Positions 1 to 6,388 of a stretch of DNA of 7,769 nucleotides are shown piece by piece. How positions within the stretch are numbered: the first letter of the stretch is position 1; every line of letters begins with the position of its first letter. A program made the translations under genes and the position numbers. This DNA is from an uncultured Novosphingobium sp. (GTDB taxonomy: Bacteria; Pseudomonadota; Alphaproteobacteria; Sphingomonadales; Sphingomonadaceae), in the NCBI GenBank assembly GCA_937897535.1, contig CALCQB010000154.1, positions 1 to 7,769 of the forward strand. Direction: 5' to 3'. Under the pieces are notes generated by a model that was not told the DNA's origin, did not search any database, and was given only the letters and a program-made list of their open reading frames with translations.

Positions 1-294
1 ATCGCCTATATGCCGAAGAACAGCGTGGTCGGCATCTCCAAGCTCGCGCGCGTGCTCCATGCCTATGCCCGCCGCCTGCAAATTCAGGAACGGCTGACGG
101 CGGAAGTTGCGCAGTGCATCTGGGACAATCTCAGCCCGCATGGTGTGGCGGTGGTGATCGAGGCGCAGCACGGTTGCATGACCGGGCGCGGGGTCAAGAC
201 GCCTGGCGTGGGCATGGTCACCAGCCGCCTGATGGGCTGTTTTCTGGATGACCACCGCAGCCGCAAGGAAGTGCTGAGCCTGATGGGCTATTGA
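1..294 (+). CDS. folE: GTP cyclohydrolase I, C-terminal part (5' end outside the window)
   Basis: FolE converts GTP to 7,8-dihydroneopterin triphosphate, the first step of tetrahydrofolate (and pterin) synthesis, as a cytoplasmic toroidal homodecamer. Reading frame 1 is open from the first base, so the visible 97 residues are the C-terminal half of a protein of about 200. Visible family motifs are VVGISKLARV, then RRLQIQERLT (the conserved QERLT segment of the core), then VVIEAQHGCMTGRGVK. The Cys of HGCM corresponds to the third zinc ligand (Cys181 in E. coli), and the first two (a Cys and a His) would lie upstream of the window. The QHGCMTGRG version is the usual bacterial/plant style rather than the E. 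coli style. The tail ends SLMGY with a TGA stop. The next ORF starts 36 bases downstream on the same strand, compatible with cotranscription. Identification is firm; only the N-terminus is missing. Confidence 0.95.
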   Translation: MAYMPKNSVVGISKLARVLHAYARRLQIQERLTAEVAQCIWDNLSPHGVAVVIEAQHGCMTGRGVKTPGVGMVTSRLMGCFLDDHRSRKEVLSLMGY

Positions 295-330
295 TCGTCC
301 AGACCGGACACCGACGTTGAAAGGTTTACA

Positions 331-828
331 ATGACAGCGCTAACCGTGCGTGGGGGCCAGCCGCTTCAGGGCCGGATCGATCCTTCCGCCAACAAGAACG
401 CGGTGCTGCCGGTGCTCTGCGCCACGCTGCTGACCGATGGCAAGATCACCCTGCGCAACGTGCCCGAGATCACCGATGTCACCCGCATCCACGGCTTCTT
501 TGCCGAATTGGGCAGCACGGTCCACTGGGACAAGACAGCCAAGGTGCTGAAGATTGACCACTCCACCATTTCCGCCGGCGCCCGCGCCACCCTGCCGCAA
601 GCGATGCGCGCCGCGATCGACCAGATCCGGGCGGGCACGCCGGTGGCGGCCGCGCTGGAGCAACTTGCCGCAGCGTTGCTGGACGGTGGCTTTTCCGCCG
701 TCGACTATGCCGAAGTCCGCGACGCCGAATCGCTCGCACCGCTTCCCGAACTTGGCCTAGGCCCAGCCCGTTTGCTGGTCGCGGCGCGGATCGGGGGGAC
801 CCGGTTGATCGACAATATGGCGGTATGA
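331..828 (+). pseudogene. murA/panC: Chimeric ORF: MurA N-terminus fused in frame to pantothenate synthetase (PanC) C-terminus
   Basis: This 165-residue ORF joins pieces of two unrelated enzymes. Residues 1 to about 88 match the start of UDP-N-acetylglucosamine 1-carboxyvinyltransferase (peptidoglycan precursor synthesis): GG-PL-G, then SANKNAVLPVLCATLLTD and RNVPEITDV. Residues from about 90 to 165 match the end of pantoate--beta-alanine ligase (coenzyme A pathway): AVDYAEVRDAESLAPL, then PARLLVAARIGGTRLIDN. The switch lies near residues 86-95 (about 586-615), around LPQAMR, a string both families could carry there. The MurA piece lacks roughly 330 residues of a protein of about 420, including the catalytic Cys loop. 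The PanC piece lacks the N-terminal nucleotide-binding half with its HxGH motif. Neither activity is possible. The start at 331 is supported by AAGG at 321-324. A natural deletion fusion or an assembly join are both possible; the short similarity at the junction and other breaks in this window favour the latter. Confidence 0.8.
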
Positions 829-894
829 ATCGGCAAGTTGGCGAGTCCATGCAATTCGCGACTGCGTATTTGCCCTAAGCGCCGAATCAGGCTT

Positions 895-911
895 GAAGCG
901 CCACGCGCTTC
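895..911. other. Small perfect hairpin between the panC tail and the SnoaL-like gene
   Basis: GAAGCGC (895-901) pairs perfectly with GCGCTTC (905-911) around a 3-base loop. It sits 10 bases before the larger terminator-like hairpin at 922-949, so the 137-base gap between the two genes carries two tandem stem-loops. No T-run follows it, so on its own it is not a convincing terminator; it may assist termination or be an mRNA 3'-end structure. Confidence 0.4.
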
Positions 912-921
912 GCCGGGGGCA

Positions 922-957
922 GGGCGGGCTTGCTACGGCAGGCCCGCCCGACTATTT
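922..957 (+). terminator. Intrinsic terminator-like hairpin with a UACG tetraloop
   Basis: A 12-bp stem (922-933 with 938-949; one G-U pair) is capped by c(UACG)g, a member of the very stable UNCG tetraloop class. The 3' flank is GACTATTTTCC, giving a short T-run at 954-957. It lies 94 bases after the panC-derived stop codon, consistent with termination of the upstream transcript. It ends only 16 bases before the ATG at 966, so the next gene either has a promoter overlapping this hairpin or depends on readthrough. The T-run is short, so termination may be only partial. Confidence 0.65.
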
Positions 958-965
958 TCCGGCCG

Positions 966-1436
966 ATGGAAAGCGACCTTCAAGCCAGGCGCATCGCCAC
1001 CGTGCGCCGCCATATGGCGCTGGAGATCACCCATGACTGGGACGGGGTGATCGCGACTTTTGCGCACCCGCGTTATGAATTGTACGGCACCGGCACCGTG
1101 TTTGACGGTGAAGCCGAGGTGCGGCGTTATTTCGAGCTGTCGCGCGAGCCGTTTCCCGACCAGGCCAACGAAGTGATCGCAATCGCCGCCGATCCCTCCA
1201 GCGACACCGTGCTGGTCGAATTCTGGCTGACCGGCACGCATCTGGGTCCGCTGCGGACCGGGCGCCGGACGATCCCGCCCAGCGGCCGGGCCTTCCGGCT
1301 GCGGATGGCAGCAGCCTTTCAATTTGCCCCGGACAGCGACCGGATCATGTGCGAGCGACCCTATTTCGACCAGTCCGCGGTGCTGAAAGCGCTCGAGATC
1401 GACGGCGAACCGGCTGCTTCCAACGATCTGGGCTGA
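966..1436 (+). CDS. SnoaL-like / NTF2-fold protein (ester cyclase-like)
   Basis: This 156-residue protein resembles the SnoaL-like polyketide cyclase/NTF2 superfamily of small alpha+beta cone folds. The recognisable parts are an N-terminal helix region (VRRHMALEITHDWDGVIATF), a conserved strand motif HPRYELYGTGTVFDGEAEV, the helix RRYFELSREPFPD, and a later strand VEFWLTGTHLGP. Family members are diverse (steroid isomerases, cyclases, dehydratases, binding proteins), so no substrate can be assigned. No signal peptide or membrane segment is seen, suggesting a cytoplasmic protein. I chose ATG 966 because the VRRHM segment, which belongs to the conserved fold, lies before the next internal ATG at 1014. 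No good Shine-Dalgarno precedes 966; the upstream bases are the flank of the hairpin at 922-949. It is monocistronic, with a terminator 21 bases after its stop, and is convergent with petC. Confidence 0.75.
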   Translation: MESDLQARRIATVRRHMALEITHDWDGVIATFAHPRYELYGTGTVFDGEAEVRRYFELSREPFPDQANEVIAIAADPSSDTVLVEFWLTGTHLGPLRTGRRTIPPSGRAFRLRMAAAFQFAPDSDRIMCERPYFDQSAVLKALEIDGEPAASNDLG

Positions 1437-1457
1437 AGCGGCATTCCGCAATGCAAA

Positions 1458-1489
1458 GCGCCCCGGTCCTTTGCTGAGGACCGGGGCGC
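1458..1489. terminator. Bidirectional intrinsic terminator between the convergent SnoaL-like gene and petC
   Basis: A perfect 13-bp stem (1458-1470 with 1477-1489, GC-rich) has a 6-base loop. It lies between the plus-strand stop at 1436 and the minus-strand petC stop at 1516-1518. Read on the minus strand the stem is followed by TTTGCATTG, read on the plus strand by GATTGCGTTCT. It therefore plausibly ends both transcripts, although neither T-run is long. Confidence 0.8.
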
Positions 1490-1515
1490 GATTGCGTTCT
1501 GACCGAAGGAAAGCC

Positions 1516-2337
1516 TCAGTGGCCCTTCTTGTCGGCCCAGATGTTGCGGTAGCTCATATAGCCCAGCACCGTCGCGAACAGCATGAACAGGACCCAGACG
1601 AACCCGACCTGATGACGCTTTTCCAGGTTCGGCTCGGCGGTCCAGACCAGGAACGCCGCGACGTCCTTGGCCATCTGGTCCTTGGTCGCCTTGGTCCCGT
1701 CCGAATAGGTGACCAGGTCGTCCGAGGCAAGCGGCGGGGTCATCGCGATGTTGAGGTTCGCGAAATACGGGTTGTAGTGCAGGCCGCTGTCCGGCTTGAG
1801 CTTGGCATCGGGGAAGCGCTTGATCAGTTCGGCCGGCTGCTCGGTGTAACCGGTCAGCAGCGAATAGACATAGGCTGCGCCGCCGTGCCGCGCCTTGGTG
1901 ATCAGCGACAGATCCGGCGGGTGGCCGGCCCCGGCATAGACCACCGGCGGGAACTTGTCGGCCGGAAGACCCGGGCGATCCTTCATTTCGCCCGACAGCG
2001 GATCCTTGGCATTGATCGTCGCCTTGGCGGCAATCGCCTTGACCTCGGCCTCGTTGTAGCCGAGTTTTTCGAGATCGCGGTACGCAACCTGGCTGATCGA
2101 ATGGCAGGCCGCGCAGACGTTCTGGTACACGGCAAAGCCGCGCTGCAGCTGGGCTTCGTCGAAATGCCCGAACGGCCCGTCACTGGCGAACTTCGCTTCC
2201 TTGGGGTGTTCGTGGAACACCTTTTCGGCTGACGGCGCCGGCGGCTCCGAAATGTAGTTCACCGCGCCAGTCCCGAAGGCGAGCAGCAGCGCCAGCGTGA
2301 AGAACGCGCCGACGGCGAGAGAGATGATGCGGATCAT
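1516..2337 (-). CDS. petC: Cytochrome c1 of the cytochrome bc1 complex
   Basis: Cytochrome c1 carries electrons from the Rieske protein to soluble or membrane cytochrome c on the periplasmic side. The 273-residue product has an N-terminal hydrophobic signal segment (about 4-27), the covalent heme c site CAACH at 75-79, the family segment FPPVVYAGAGHPPDLSLI at 129-146, and the axial methionine in IAMTPPL (Met199). A C-terminal membrane anchor spans about 244-263 and is followed by the basic tail WADKKGH. It is the last gene of the minus-strand petABC operon; ATG 2337 lies 27 bases after the petB stop codon and a purine-rich stretch (GAGAGG) precedes it. The length is normal for alphaproteobacteria and all ligands are present, so it should be functional. 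The 3' side has the stem-loop at 1458-1489 as terminator. Confidence 0.97.
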   Translation of the reverse strand: MIRIISLAVGAFFTLALLLAFGTGAVNYISEPPAPSAEKVFHEHPKEAKFASDGPFGHFDEAQLQRGFAVYQNVCAACHSISQVAYRDLEKLGYNEAEVKAIAAKATINAKDPLSGEMKDRPGLPADKFPPVVYAGAGHPPDLSLITKARHGGAAYVYSLLTGYTEQPAELIKRFPDAKLKPDSGLHYNPYFANLNIAMTPPLASDDLVTYSDGTKATKDQMAKDVAAFLVWTAEPNLEKRHQVGFVWVLFMLFATVLGYMSYRNIWADKKGH

Positions 2338-2364
2338 GGTGGTCTCTAGTCCCTCTCTTGCAGT

Positions 2365-3648
2365 TCAGCCCTGGCCGCCGAGGCTGGCCTTGTCGTCCGC
2401 GCCGAGGACGGCTTCGGTGATCGAGAAGGGCAGCGGATCGGGGCGCTCGATCGACGAAACGATCGGCACGATGATCAGGAAGTGGGCGAAGTAATACAGC
2501 GAAGCCAGCTGGCTGAGCATCACGAACGGCTCTTCCGCCGGGGCACCGCCGCAATAGAACAGCACCGCCATCGCCGGGACCAGCCCGAACCAGAAGAACT
2601 TGCGGTACAGCGGGCGATAGCTGCCCGAACGGACCGGCGAACGATCGAGCCAGGGCAGGAAGAACCAGACCAGGATCGCCGAGAACATCGCCAGCACGCC
2701 CATCAGCTTGGCCGGGACGATCAGGAAGTCGACCGTGAAGGCACGCAGAATCGCGTAGAACGGCCAGAAATACCATTCGGGCACGATGTGCGCCGGGGTC
2801 TGCATCGGGTTGGCCGGGACATAGTTGTCCGGGTGGCCCAGCGCGTTCGGCATGAAGAACACCGCGATCCCGAACAGCACCATGAACAGCGCGACGGTCC
2901 AGCCGTCCTTGCCGATGTAGTAGGGATAGAACGGCACGGTATCGCTTTCGCTCTTCACCTCAACCCCGGTCGGGTTCGACGAGCCCGGGATATGCAGCGC
3001 CCAGACGTGGAGGATGACGACCCCCAGGATCACGAACGGCAGCAGGAAGTGCAGCGAGAAGAAGCGGTTGAGCGTGGCGTTGTCGGGCGCGAAACCGCCC
3101 AGCAGCCATTCGCGGAAGGCATCGCCGACCAGCGGGATCGCGCTGAACAGCCCGGTGATCACCTGCGCGCCCCAGTAGGACATCTGGCCCCACGGCAGCA
3201 CATAGCCCATGAAGGCGGTCGCCATCATCAGCAGGAAGATCACCACGCCGATCAGCCAGATCATTTCGCGCGGGGCCTTGTACGACGAGTAGAAGAAGCC
3301 GCGGAAGATGTGCAGGTAGATCACCACAAAGAACGCCGAAGCGCCGTTGGCGTGGGCATAGCGCATCAGCCAGCCCCAGTTGACGTCGCGCATGATGTGC
3401 TCGGTCGAGTTGAAGGCCACCCGGGTGTCGCCGCCGTAATGCATCGCCAGCACGATGCCGGTGACGATCTGCATCACCAGGCACAGCCCGGCGAGGAAAC
3501 CGAAGTTCCAGAAGTAGTTGAGGTTGCGCGGCACTTCATAGCCGCCGCCGACCGCGTTGTAGACCAGCCGCGGCAGGGGCAGCTTTTCGTCCATCCACAC
3601 CATCAGGGGGTGGCTCGGCTTGTATTCGTTTGCCCAGGGGAAGCTCAT
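2365..3648 (-). CDS. petB: Cytochrome b of the cytochrome bc1 complex
   Basis: Cytochrome b is the integral membrane core of complex III; it oxidises quinol at the Qo site and reduces quinone at Qi through hemes bL and bH. The 427-residue protein shows the two histidine pairs expected for the two b hemes, each 14 residues apart: His99/His113 and His200/His214. The Qo-site PEWY motif is at 290-293 and the SYWGAQVITGLFSAIP segment at 157-172. About eight hydrophobic helices are evident. The start at 3648 is supported by GAGG (3661-3658) 9 bases upstream; that Shine-Dalgarno overlaps the petA stop codon, so translation of the two genes is probably coupled. It is the middle gene of the operon, between petA and petC. 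Length and residues are complete, as in mitochondrial-type bc1 of alphaproteobacteria. Nothing unusual was seen. Confidence 0.98.
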   Translation of the reverse strand: MSFPWANEYKPSHPLMVWMDEKLPLPRLVYNAVGGGYEVPRNLNYFWNFGFLAGLCLVMQIVTGIVLAMHYGGDTRVAFNSTEHIMRDVNWGWLMRYAHANGASAFFVVIYLHIFRGFFYSSYKAPREMIWLIGVVIFLLMMATAFMGYVLPWGQMSYWGAQVITGLFSAIPLVGDAFREWLLGGFAPDNATLNRFFSLHFLLPFVILGVVILHVWALHIPGSSNPTGVEVKSESDTVPFYPYYIGKDGWTVALFMVLFGIAVFFMPNALGHPDNYVPANPMQTPAHIVPEWYFWPFYAILRAFTVDFLIVPAKLMGVLAMFSAILVWFFLPWLDRSPVRSGSYRPLYRKFFWFGLVPAMAVLFYCGGAPAEEPFVMLSQLASLYYFAHFLIIVPIVSSIERPDPLPFSITEAVLGADDKASLGGQG

Positions 3649-3659
3649 GATTTCTTACC

Positions 3660-4229
3660 TCAGCCGATCGTGACGACAGTGTCGGAGGTGAATTCGTACT
3701 CCGGAACGTGCAGGTTCTTCGGAGCCGGGCCCTTGCGGATCCGCGCCGCGGTATCATAGTGCGAGCCGTGGCACGGGCAGAAGTAGCCGCCGAATTCGCC
3801 GACCACGGTTCCGCCGTCGAACGGCCCAAGCGGAATGCAGCCCAGGTGGGTGCAGACGCCCATCGTGATCAGCCAGTTTTCATGGCCTTCCTTGGTCCGC
3901 TCCTTGAGGGTCTGCGGATCGCGCAGGCCCGAAACGTCGACCTTGTTGGCTTCCTCGATCTCGACCGTGGTCAGATTGCGGATGAACACCGGCTGCTTGC
4001 GGAAGATCGACTTGATCGCCTGGCCGGGCTGAACCGCGCTGATATCGACTTCGGTCGAGCTCTCCGCCAGCACGTCGGCCGAAGGGGCCATCTGGCTGAT
4101 CAGCGGATAAACCACCGCAACCGCGCCGATGCCGGCCGCGCTGACCGCTGCAATATTGATGAAATCGCGCCGCCGCACACCTTCGCCGTCTTGCCCGGCC
4201 GGTGTGTCGATGCTCGCCTCTTGTGCCAT
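3660..4229 (-). CDS. petA: Ubiquinol-cytochrome c reductase Rieske iron-sulfur subunit
   Basis: The Rieske protein takes the first electron from quinol at the Qo site and passes it to cytochrome c1. The 189-residue product has a twin-arginine-like N-terminus (RRRDF at 19-23) leading into one hydrophobic anchor (about 24-46), so it should be Tat-exported and remain membrane-anchored with its head in the periplasm. Cluster-binding box I is CTHLGC at 126-131 (Cys126 and His128 ligands, Cys131 disulfide). Box II is CPCHGS at 151-156 (Cys151 and His154 ligands, Cys153 disulfide). The protein ends in the usual short beta-strand segment. It is the first gene of the petABC operon. The 199 bases upstream to the pgeF stop codon must hold the operon promoter, but I could not identify convincing -35/-10 boxes. 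The start ATG at 4229 fits the family length; its Shine-Dalgarno is weak (GGGA). Confidence 0.97.
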   Translation of the reverse strand: MAQEASIDTPAGQDGEGVRRRDFINIAAVSAAGIGAVAVVYPLISQMAPSADVLAESSTEVDISAVQPGQAIKSIFRKQPVFIRNLTTVEIEEANKVDVSGLRDPQTLKERTKEGHENWLITMGVCTHLGCIPLGPFDGGTVVGEFGGYFCPCHGSHYDTAARIRKGPAPKNLHVPEYEFTSDTVVTIG

Positions 4230-4428
4230 GGTCGAACCGATCCCGTCGTTTTGGCCGTCCAGCTGCGGAACGACCCCCTTCAGTTGTGCTTAAGGATGCC
4301 CCTATGCGAACCGTCCCCGCACTGCAAGATGCACCTGCGGGCGACGATTTGGCGGGCCTGATAGACGCGAAGGTTGGCGCTGCCAACCGCCAATTTGTGC
4401 AGGGCAGTTGCGCAGGGCGAAAGTGCGC
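4230..4428. other. Intergenic region between pgeF and petA, with one hairpin at 4372-4388
   Basis: Both flanking genes are on the minus strand, so this gap should contain the pgeF transcript end and the petABC promoter. GGTTGGC (4372-4378) and GCCAACC (4382-4388) form a perfect 7-bp hairpin with a 3-base loop, 41 bases after the pgeF stop; it has no T-run, so it is at best a weak or factor-assisted terminator. A short plus-strand frame from ATG 4304 is open to 4465 but overlaps the pgeF 3' end, resembles no family I know and is not called. No riboswitch or repeat was recognised. Confidence 0.4.
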
Positions 4429-5205
4429 TCAGCCCAGTCCGATCAGCGAGATTTGCCGGCCATAGTCCGCTTCGCCGCGCTGGGTCGCGCGGCGGAACGA
4501 GAAAAACCGCGTTTCGTCGGCGCAGGTATCGAGCCCGAGCCGTTCGACCGCCGCGATTCCCGCCCGTTCAAGCCGATCCGCAACGTAGCCTTCGAGGTCG
4601 AACTGGTAGTGGCCGGGCGCACCGGCAACGAAATACCGGGCGTTGTCCGCCCGATCGGCCAGGAACCGGTCGCGAAAGCCGCTATCGACCTCGTAGCTGG
4701 ACTGGGCGATGCAGGGGCCGACGGCAGCGACCAGATCGGCGCGGTTCGCGCCGAGCCGCTCCATCGCGGCAATGGTGGAATCGGTCACTCCGCCGAGCGC
4801 GCCCTTCCAGCCGGCATGGGCCGCCCCGACCACTCCGGCCTGGCGATCGGCCAGCAGCACCGGGGCGCAATCGGCGGTCAGGATGCCGAGCAACACCCCT
4901 GGCCGGTCCGTGACCAGGGCATCGGCCTGGGGCCGGTCGGCTTCGGCCCAGTCGCCGGCTTCGACGCAGGCGTTGCCGTGAACCTGATAGACCCCGACCA
5001 GCCGCGCCCCCGGCAGCACCGCCGCGACCCCGCGCCGCCGGTTCTCGCGCACCGGACCAAGCGCCGGATCATCCGGATCCATCCCGCGCAGGCCCATGTC
5101 GAGCCCGGCGACCACCCCGGTCGAGACCCCGCCGCGCCGCCCGAGAAAGCCATGCGGCAGTCCGGCCAGAACCGTCGCGCAGGCGACTTCGACCGAATCA
5201 GCCAA
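4429..5205 (-). CDS. pgeF: Peptidoglycan editing factor PgeF (YfiH/DUF152, multicopper-oxidase-like laccase domain)
   Basis: PgeF family proteins are cytoplasmic hydrolases; in E. coli YfiH removes wrongly incorporated L-serine from UDP-MurNAc-L-Ser and so safeguards peptidoglycan composition. Older annotation calls the family polyphenol oxidase or laccase-domain proteins. The 258-residue product has all family signatures: GFLGRRGGVSTG at 19-30, QVHG with His76, TADCAPVLL with Cys113, AHAGWKG with His130, and GPCI at 163-166. His76, Cys113 and His130 form the metal/catalytic site. The end of the protein (TRFFSFRRATQRG then GRQISLIGL) is also typical. The start is a TTG at 5205-5203, overlapping the end of the pepN fragment by 8 bases; no ATG gives a sensible N-terminus because the first internal Met lies after the conserved GGVSTG. 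The overlap suggests translational coupling. The gene is complete. Confidence 0.93.
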   Translation of the reverse strand: MADSVEVACATVLAGLPHGFLGRRGGVSTGVVAGLDMGLRGMDPDDPALGPVRENRRRGVAAVLPGARLVGVYQVHGNACVEAGDWAEADRPQADALVTDRPGVLLGILTADCAPVLLADRQAGVVGAAHAGWKGALGGVTDSTIAAMERLGANRADLVAAVGPCIAQSSYEVDSGFRDRFLADRADNARYFVAGAPGHYQFDLEGYVADRLERAGIAAVERLGLDTCADETRFFSFRRATQRGEADYGRQISLIGLG

Positions 5206-6049
5206 GGCTCTTGCTGACCTGCTCGAAGGTATCGCGCGACAGGCCCGGCGCGGCGGCGATCCGCTCCAGCTCGGCCCGCATCAATGCGGCCCGGCCCGGC
5301 TCGATCCGCCGCCAGCGCCCCAGCGGCGCGACAAACCGCGCCGCGGTCTGGGGGTTGAACGGGTCGAGTGCCAGGATCAGGTCGGCGATCAGCCGATAGC
5401 CCTCGCCCGAAGCGGCATGGAATGCCCCGGCGTTGACCGCGGCGGCCATATAGAGCGCGCGGACCCGGTTCGGGTTGCTCATGGTGAAATCGGGATGCCC
5501 CGCCAGGGCCCGGACATGCGCCAGCACGTCGGGATGGAGCGAACCGGCCTGGAGCGAGAACCACTTGTCGATCACCAGCGCATCGCCGCTGTGGCGGGCA
5601 TGGAACGCGGCCAGTTTTTCCGCCCGCAGCGGGGTGTCGAGCCCGCACAGCACCATCAGCGCGCCCTGCCGGTCGGTCATGTTGTCAGCCGCGTCGAACT
5701 GCTGCGCGGCCAGCTGGGCGGCCAGGTCCGGCGCTCCCGCCGCCAGCAGGGCCAGTGCCTGGGTCTTGACCTTGCGCGCGCCCTTCGCGGCGGCGTCGAG
5801 CCCGTAATCAACCGCGGAGGCACGGGCATGGAGCGCGGTCAGTTCGGCTTCGAGTGCAGTCGCGATTGCCGCCTTCAGTCCTTCGCGCACCGTTCGGATC
5901 TTGCCTGGATCGGCCACCGCGACCTGTTCGGCCAGATAGGCCTCACCCGGCAGGATCATCAGCTCGCCGCGCATCAGATCGTCGAGCGCGGGATCGGCGA
6001 TGACCTTGGCAAACGCGGCGGCTTCCGCGCTGCCCGCCGCGGCCGTCAT
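5198..6049 (-). pseudogene. pepN: Aminopeptidase N, C-terminal domain only (5' part missing)
   Basis: PepN is a zinc M1-family aminopeptidase of the cytosol of about 870 residues. Only the last 283 residues are recognisable here. The helical C-terminal domain shows MTDRQGALMVLCGLDTPLR, then VIDKWFSLQAGSLHPDVL, then NPNRVRALYMA, LALDPFNPQTAARFVAPLG and RWRRIEPGRAALMRAELERI. The active-site motifs HExxH...E and GAMEN should lie upstream but are absent. Family similarity begins near MTAAAGSAEAAAFAKV (Met codon at 6049). The open frame continues upstream to 6163 with about 38 residues that look random (several Cys, Arg and Ser), so the frame crosses a break near 6050. Peptidase activity is impossible for this piece. 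Its stop overlaps the pgeF start. It is either the intact 3' end of a normal pepN cut by a sequence join, or a genuine 5'-truncated remnant. Confidence 0.85.
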
Positions 6050-6160
6050 GTCGGGCATGTCGCAATATGAATTGCTGACCGGGCTTGGACAGCGTTTCGA
6101 CCGCGTTTGGGGTTGAGCCTCAGCCGCTGACAGCCGGGCTGTCCTGCACATATCGCAGCC
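6050..6160. other. Unassigned stretch between the pepN break and the small-ORF terminator
   Basis: About 110 bases that match nothing I recognise. A plus-strand frame of 19 codons from ATG 6057 to TGA 6116 exists but has no Shine-Dalgarno and no family resemblance. The minus-strand frame is simply an upstream extension of the pepN fragment. A breakpoint between two sequence sources probably lies near 6050-6060, so this may be the flank of the unit that begins with the terminator at 6168. Confidence 0.35.
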
Positions 6161-6161
6161 C

Positions 6162-6187
6162 AAAAAAAGGGGCCCCGAAGGGCCCCT
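6162..6187 (-). terminator. Strong intrinsic terminator on the minus strand, after the 37-aa membrane ORF
   Basis: On the minus strand AGGGGCCC (6187-6180) pairs with GGGCCCCT (6175-6168) around a 4-base loop, an 8-bp GC-rich stem, followed directly by seven T residues (6168-6162; the first also closes the stem). This is a textbook rho-independent terminator. It lies 23 bases past the stop codon of the small ORF at 6211-6324, which supports that ORF as a real transcribed unit. Confidence 0.88.
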
Positions 6188-6210
6188 CTCATGGTTCGAT
6201 CCCTGGGTCC

Positions 6211-6324
6211 TTAGACCCCGAGTAGAGCCGTCGCACCGGCGAGGCTGACACCGAGGACCAGGAGGATGGCCGGGGCCACACGGTCAACAAGGCGTTCGAA
6301 GTTGGTCAGGTTCAGGATGGTCAT
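6211..6324 (-). CDS. Small single-pass membrane protein (37 aa), divergent from tetR
   Basis: The product is 37 residues: an amphipathic-looking start (MTILNLTNFERLVDRVAP) and one hydrophobic segment of about 20 residues rich in Leu, Val, Ala and Gly (AILLVLGVSLAGATALLGV) running to the C-terminus. This fits a single membrane-spanning miniprotein; no enzyme or known family is recognised. Evidence that it is a gene: it starts with ATG and has an in-frame TGA just four codons upstream; a strong minus-strand terminator begins 23 bases after its TAA stop; and a plausible promoter (6389-6416) lies upstream. A typical Shine-Dalgarno at normal spacing is missing; the nearest GGAGG is about 25 bases upstream, within the hairpin at 6349-6368. 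It is transcribed away from the TetR-family gene, with a near-palindromic operator between them, so it is a likely target of that repressor. Function unknown. Confidence 0.6.
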   Translation of the reverse strand: MTILNLTNFERLVDRVAPAILLVLGVSLAGATALLGV

Positions 6325-6343
6325 GACACACAGCTTTCAGTTG

Positions 6344-6368
6344 GGAGGACCTCCAGGGGAGTGGAGGT
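6344..6368 (-). promoter_or_regulatory. Leader stem-loop with a sequestered GGAGG in front of the small ORF
   Basis: On the minus-strand transcript ACCTCC (6368-6363) can pair with GGAGGT (6354-6349), loop of 8 bases. The next six bases are CCTCCC (6348-6343), which repeats the complement. The only Shine-Dalgarno-like sequence of the leader is therefore inside a hairpin and about 25 bases from the start codon. It could be a translational control element, or a coincidental purine/pyrimidine-rich patch. Confidence 0.35.
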
Positions 6369-6388
6369 TTTGTTATTTGAACAATGCT

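Noticed and set aside
331..828. A functional bifunctional MurA-PanC enzyme
   Set aside because: Both halves lack their catalytic regions, so the fusion cannot carry out either reaction.
933..1451. 172-codon minus-strand frame opposite the SnoaL-like gene
   Set aside because: No family resemblance, and it crosses the hairpins at both ends; the plus-strand frame has the conserved fold motifs.
1471..2232. 253-codon plus-strand open frame antisense to petC
   Set aside because: It begins inside the terminator hairpin, has no ribosome-binding site, and is the complement of a fully recognisable cytochrome c1.
2482..3759. Long plus-strand open frame of 425 codons antisense to petB and petA
   Set aside because: Its composition (His, Arg, Glu, Asp, Gln rich) is the usual artefact of reading the complement of a GC-rich membrane-protein gene; petB on the other strand has every diagnostic residue.
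4304..4465. Plus-strand short frame starting MRTVPALQDAPAGDD before petA, with AGGA just upstream
   Set aside because: It overlaps the 3' end of pgeF, looks like no known protein and the frame is short enough to be chance in GC-rich DNA; conservation would be needed to revive it.
4408..6070. Long plus-strand open frames opposite pgeF and pepN
   Set aside because: They are complements of genes with strong family motifs and show Arg/Gly/Gln-rich shadow composition.
6057..6116. 19-codon plus-strand frame MSQYELLTGLGQRFDRVWG near the pepN break
   Set aside because: No Shine-Dalgarno, no recognisable family, and it lies at a probable breakpoint.
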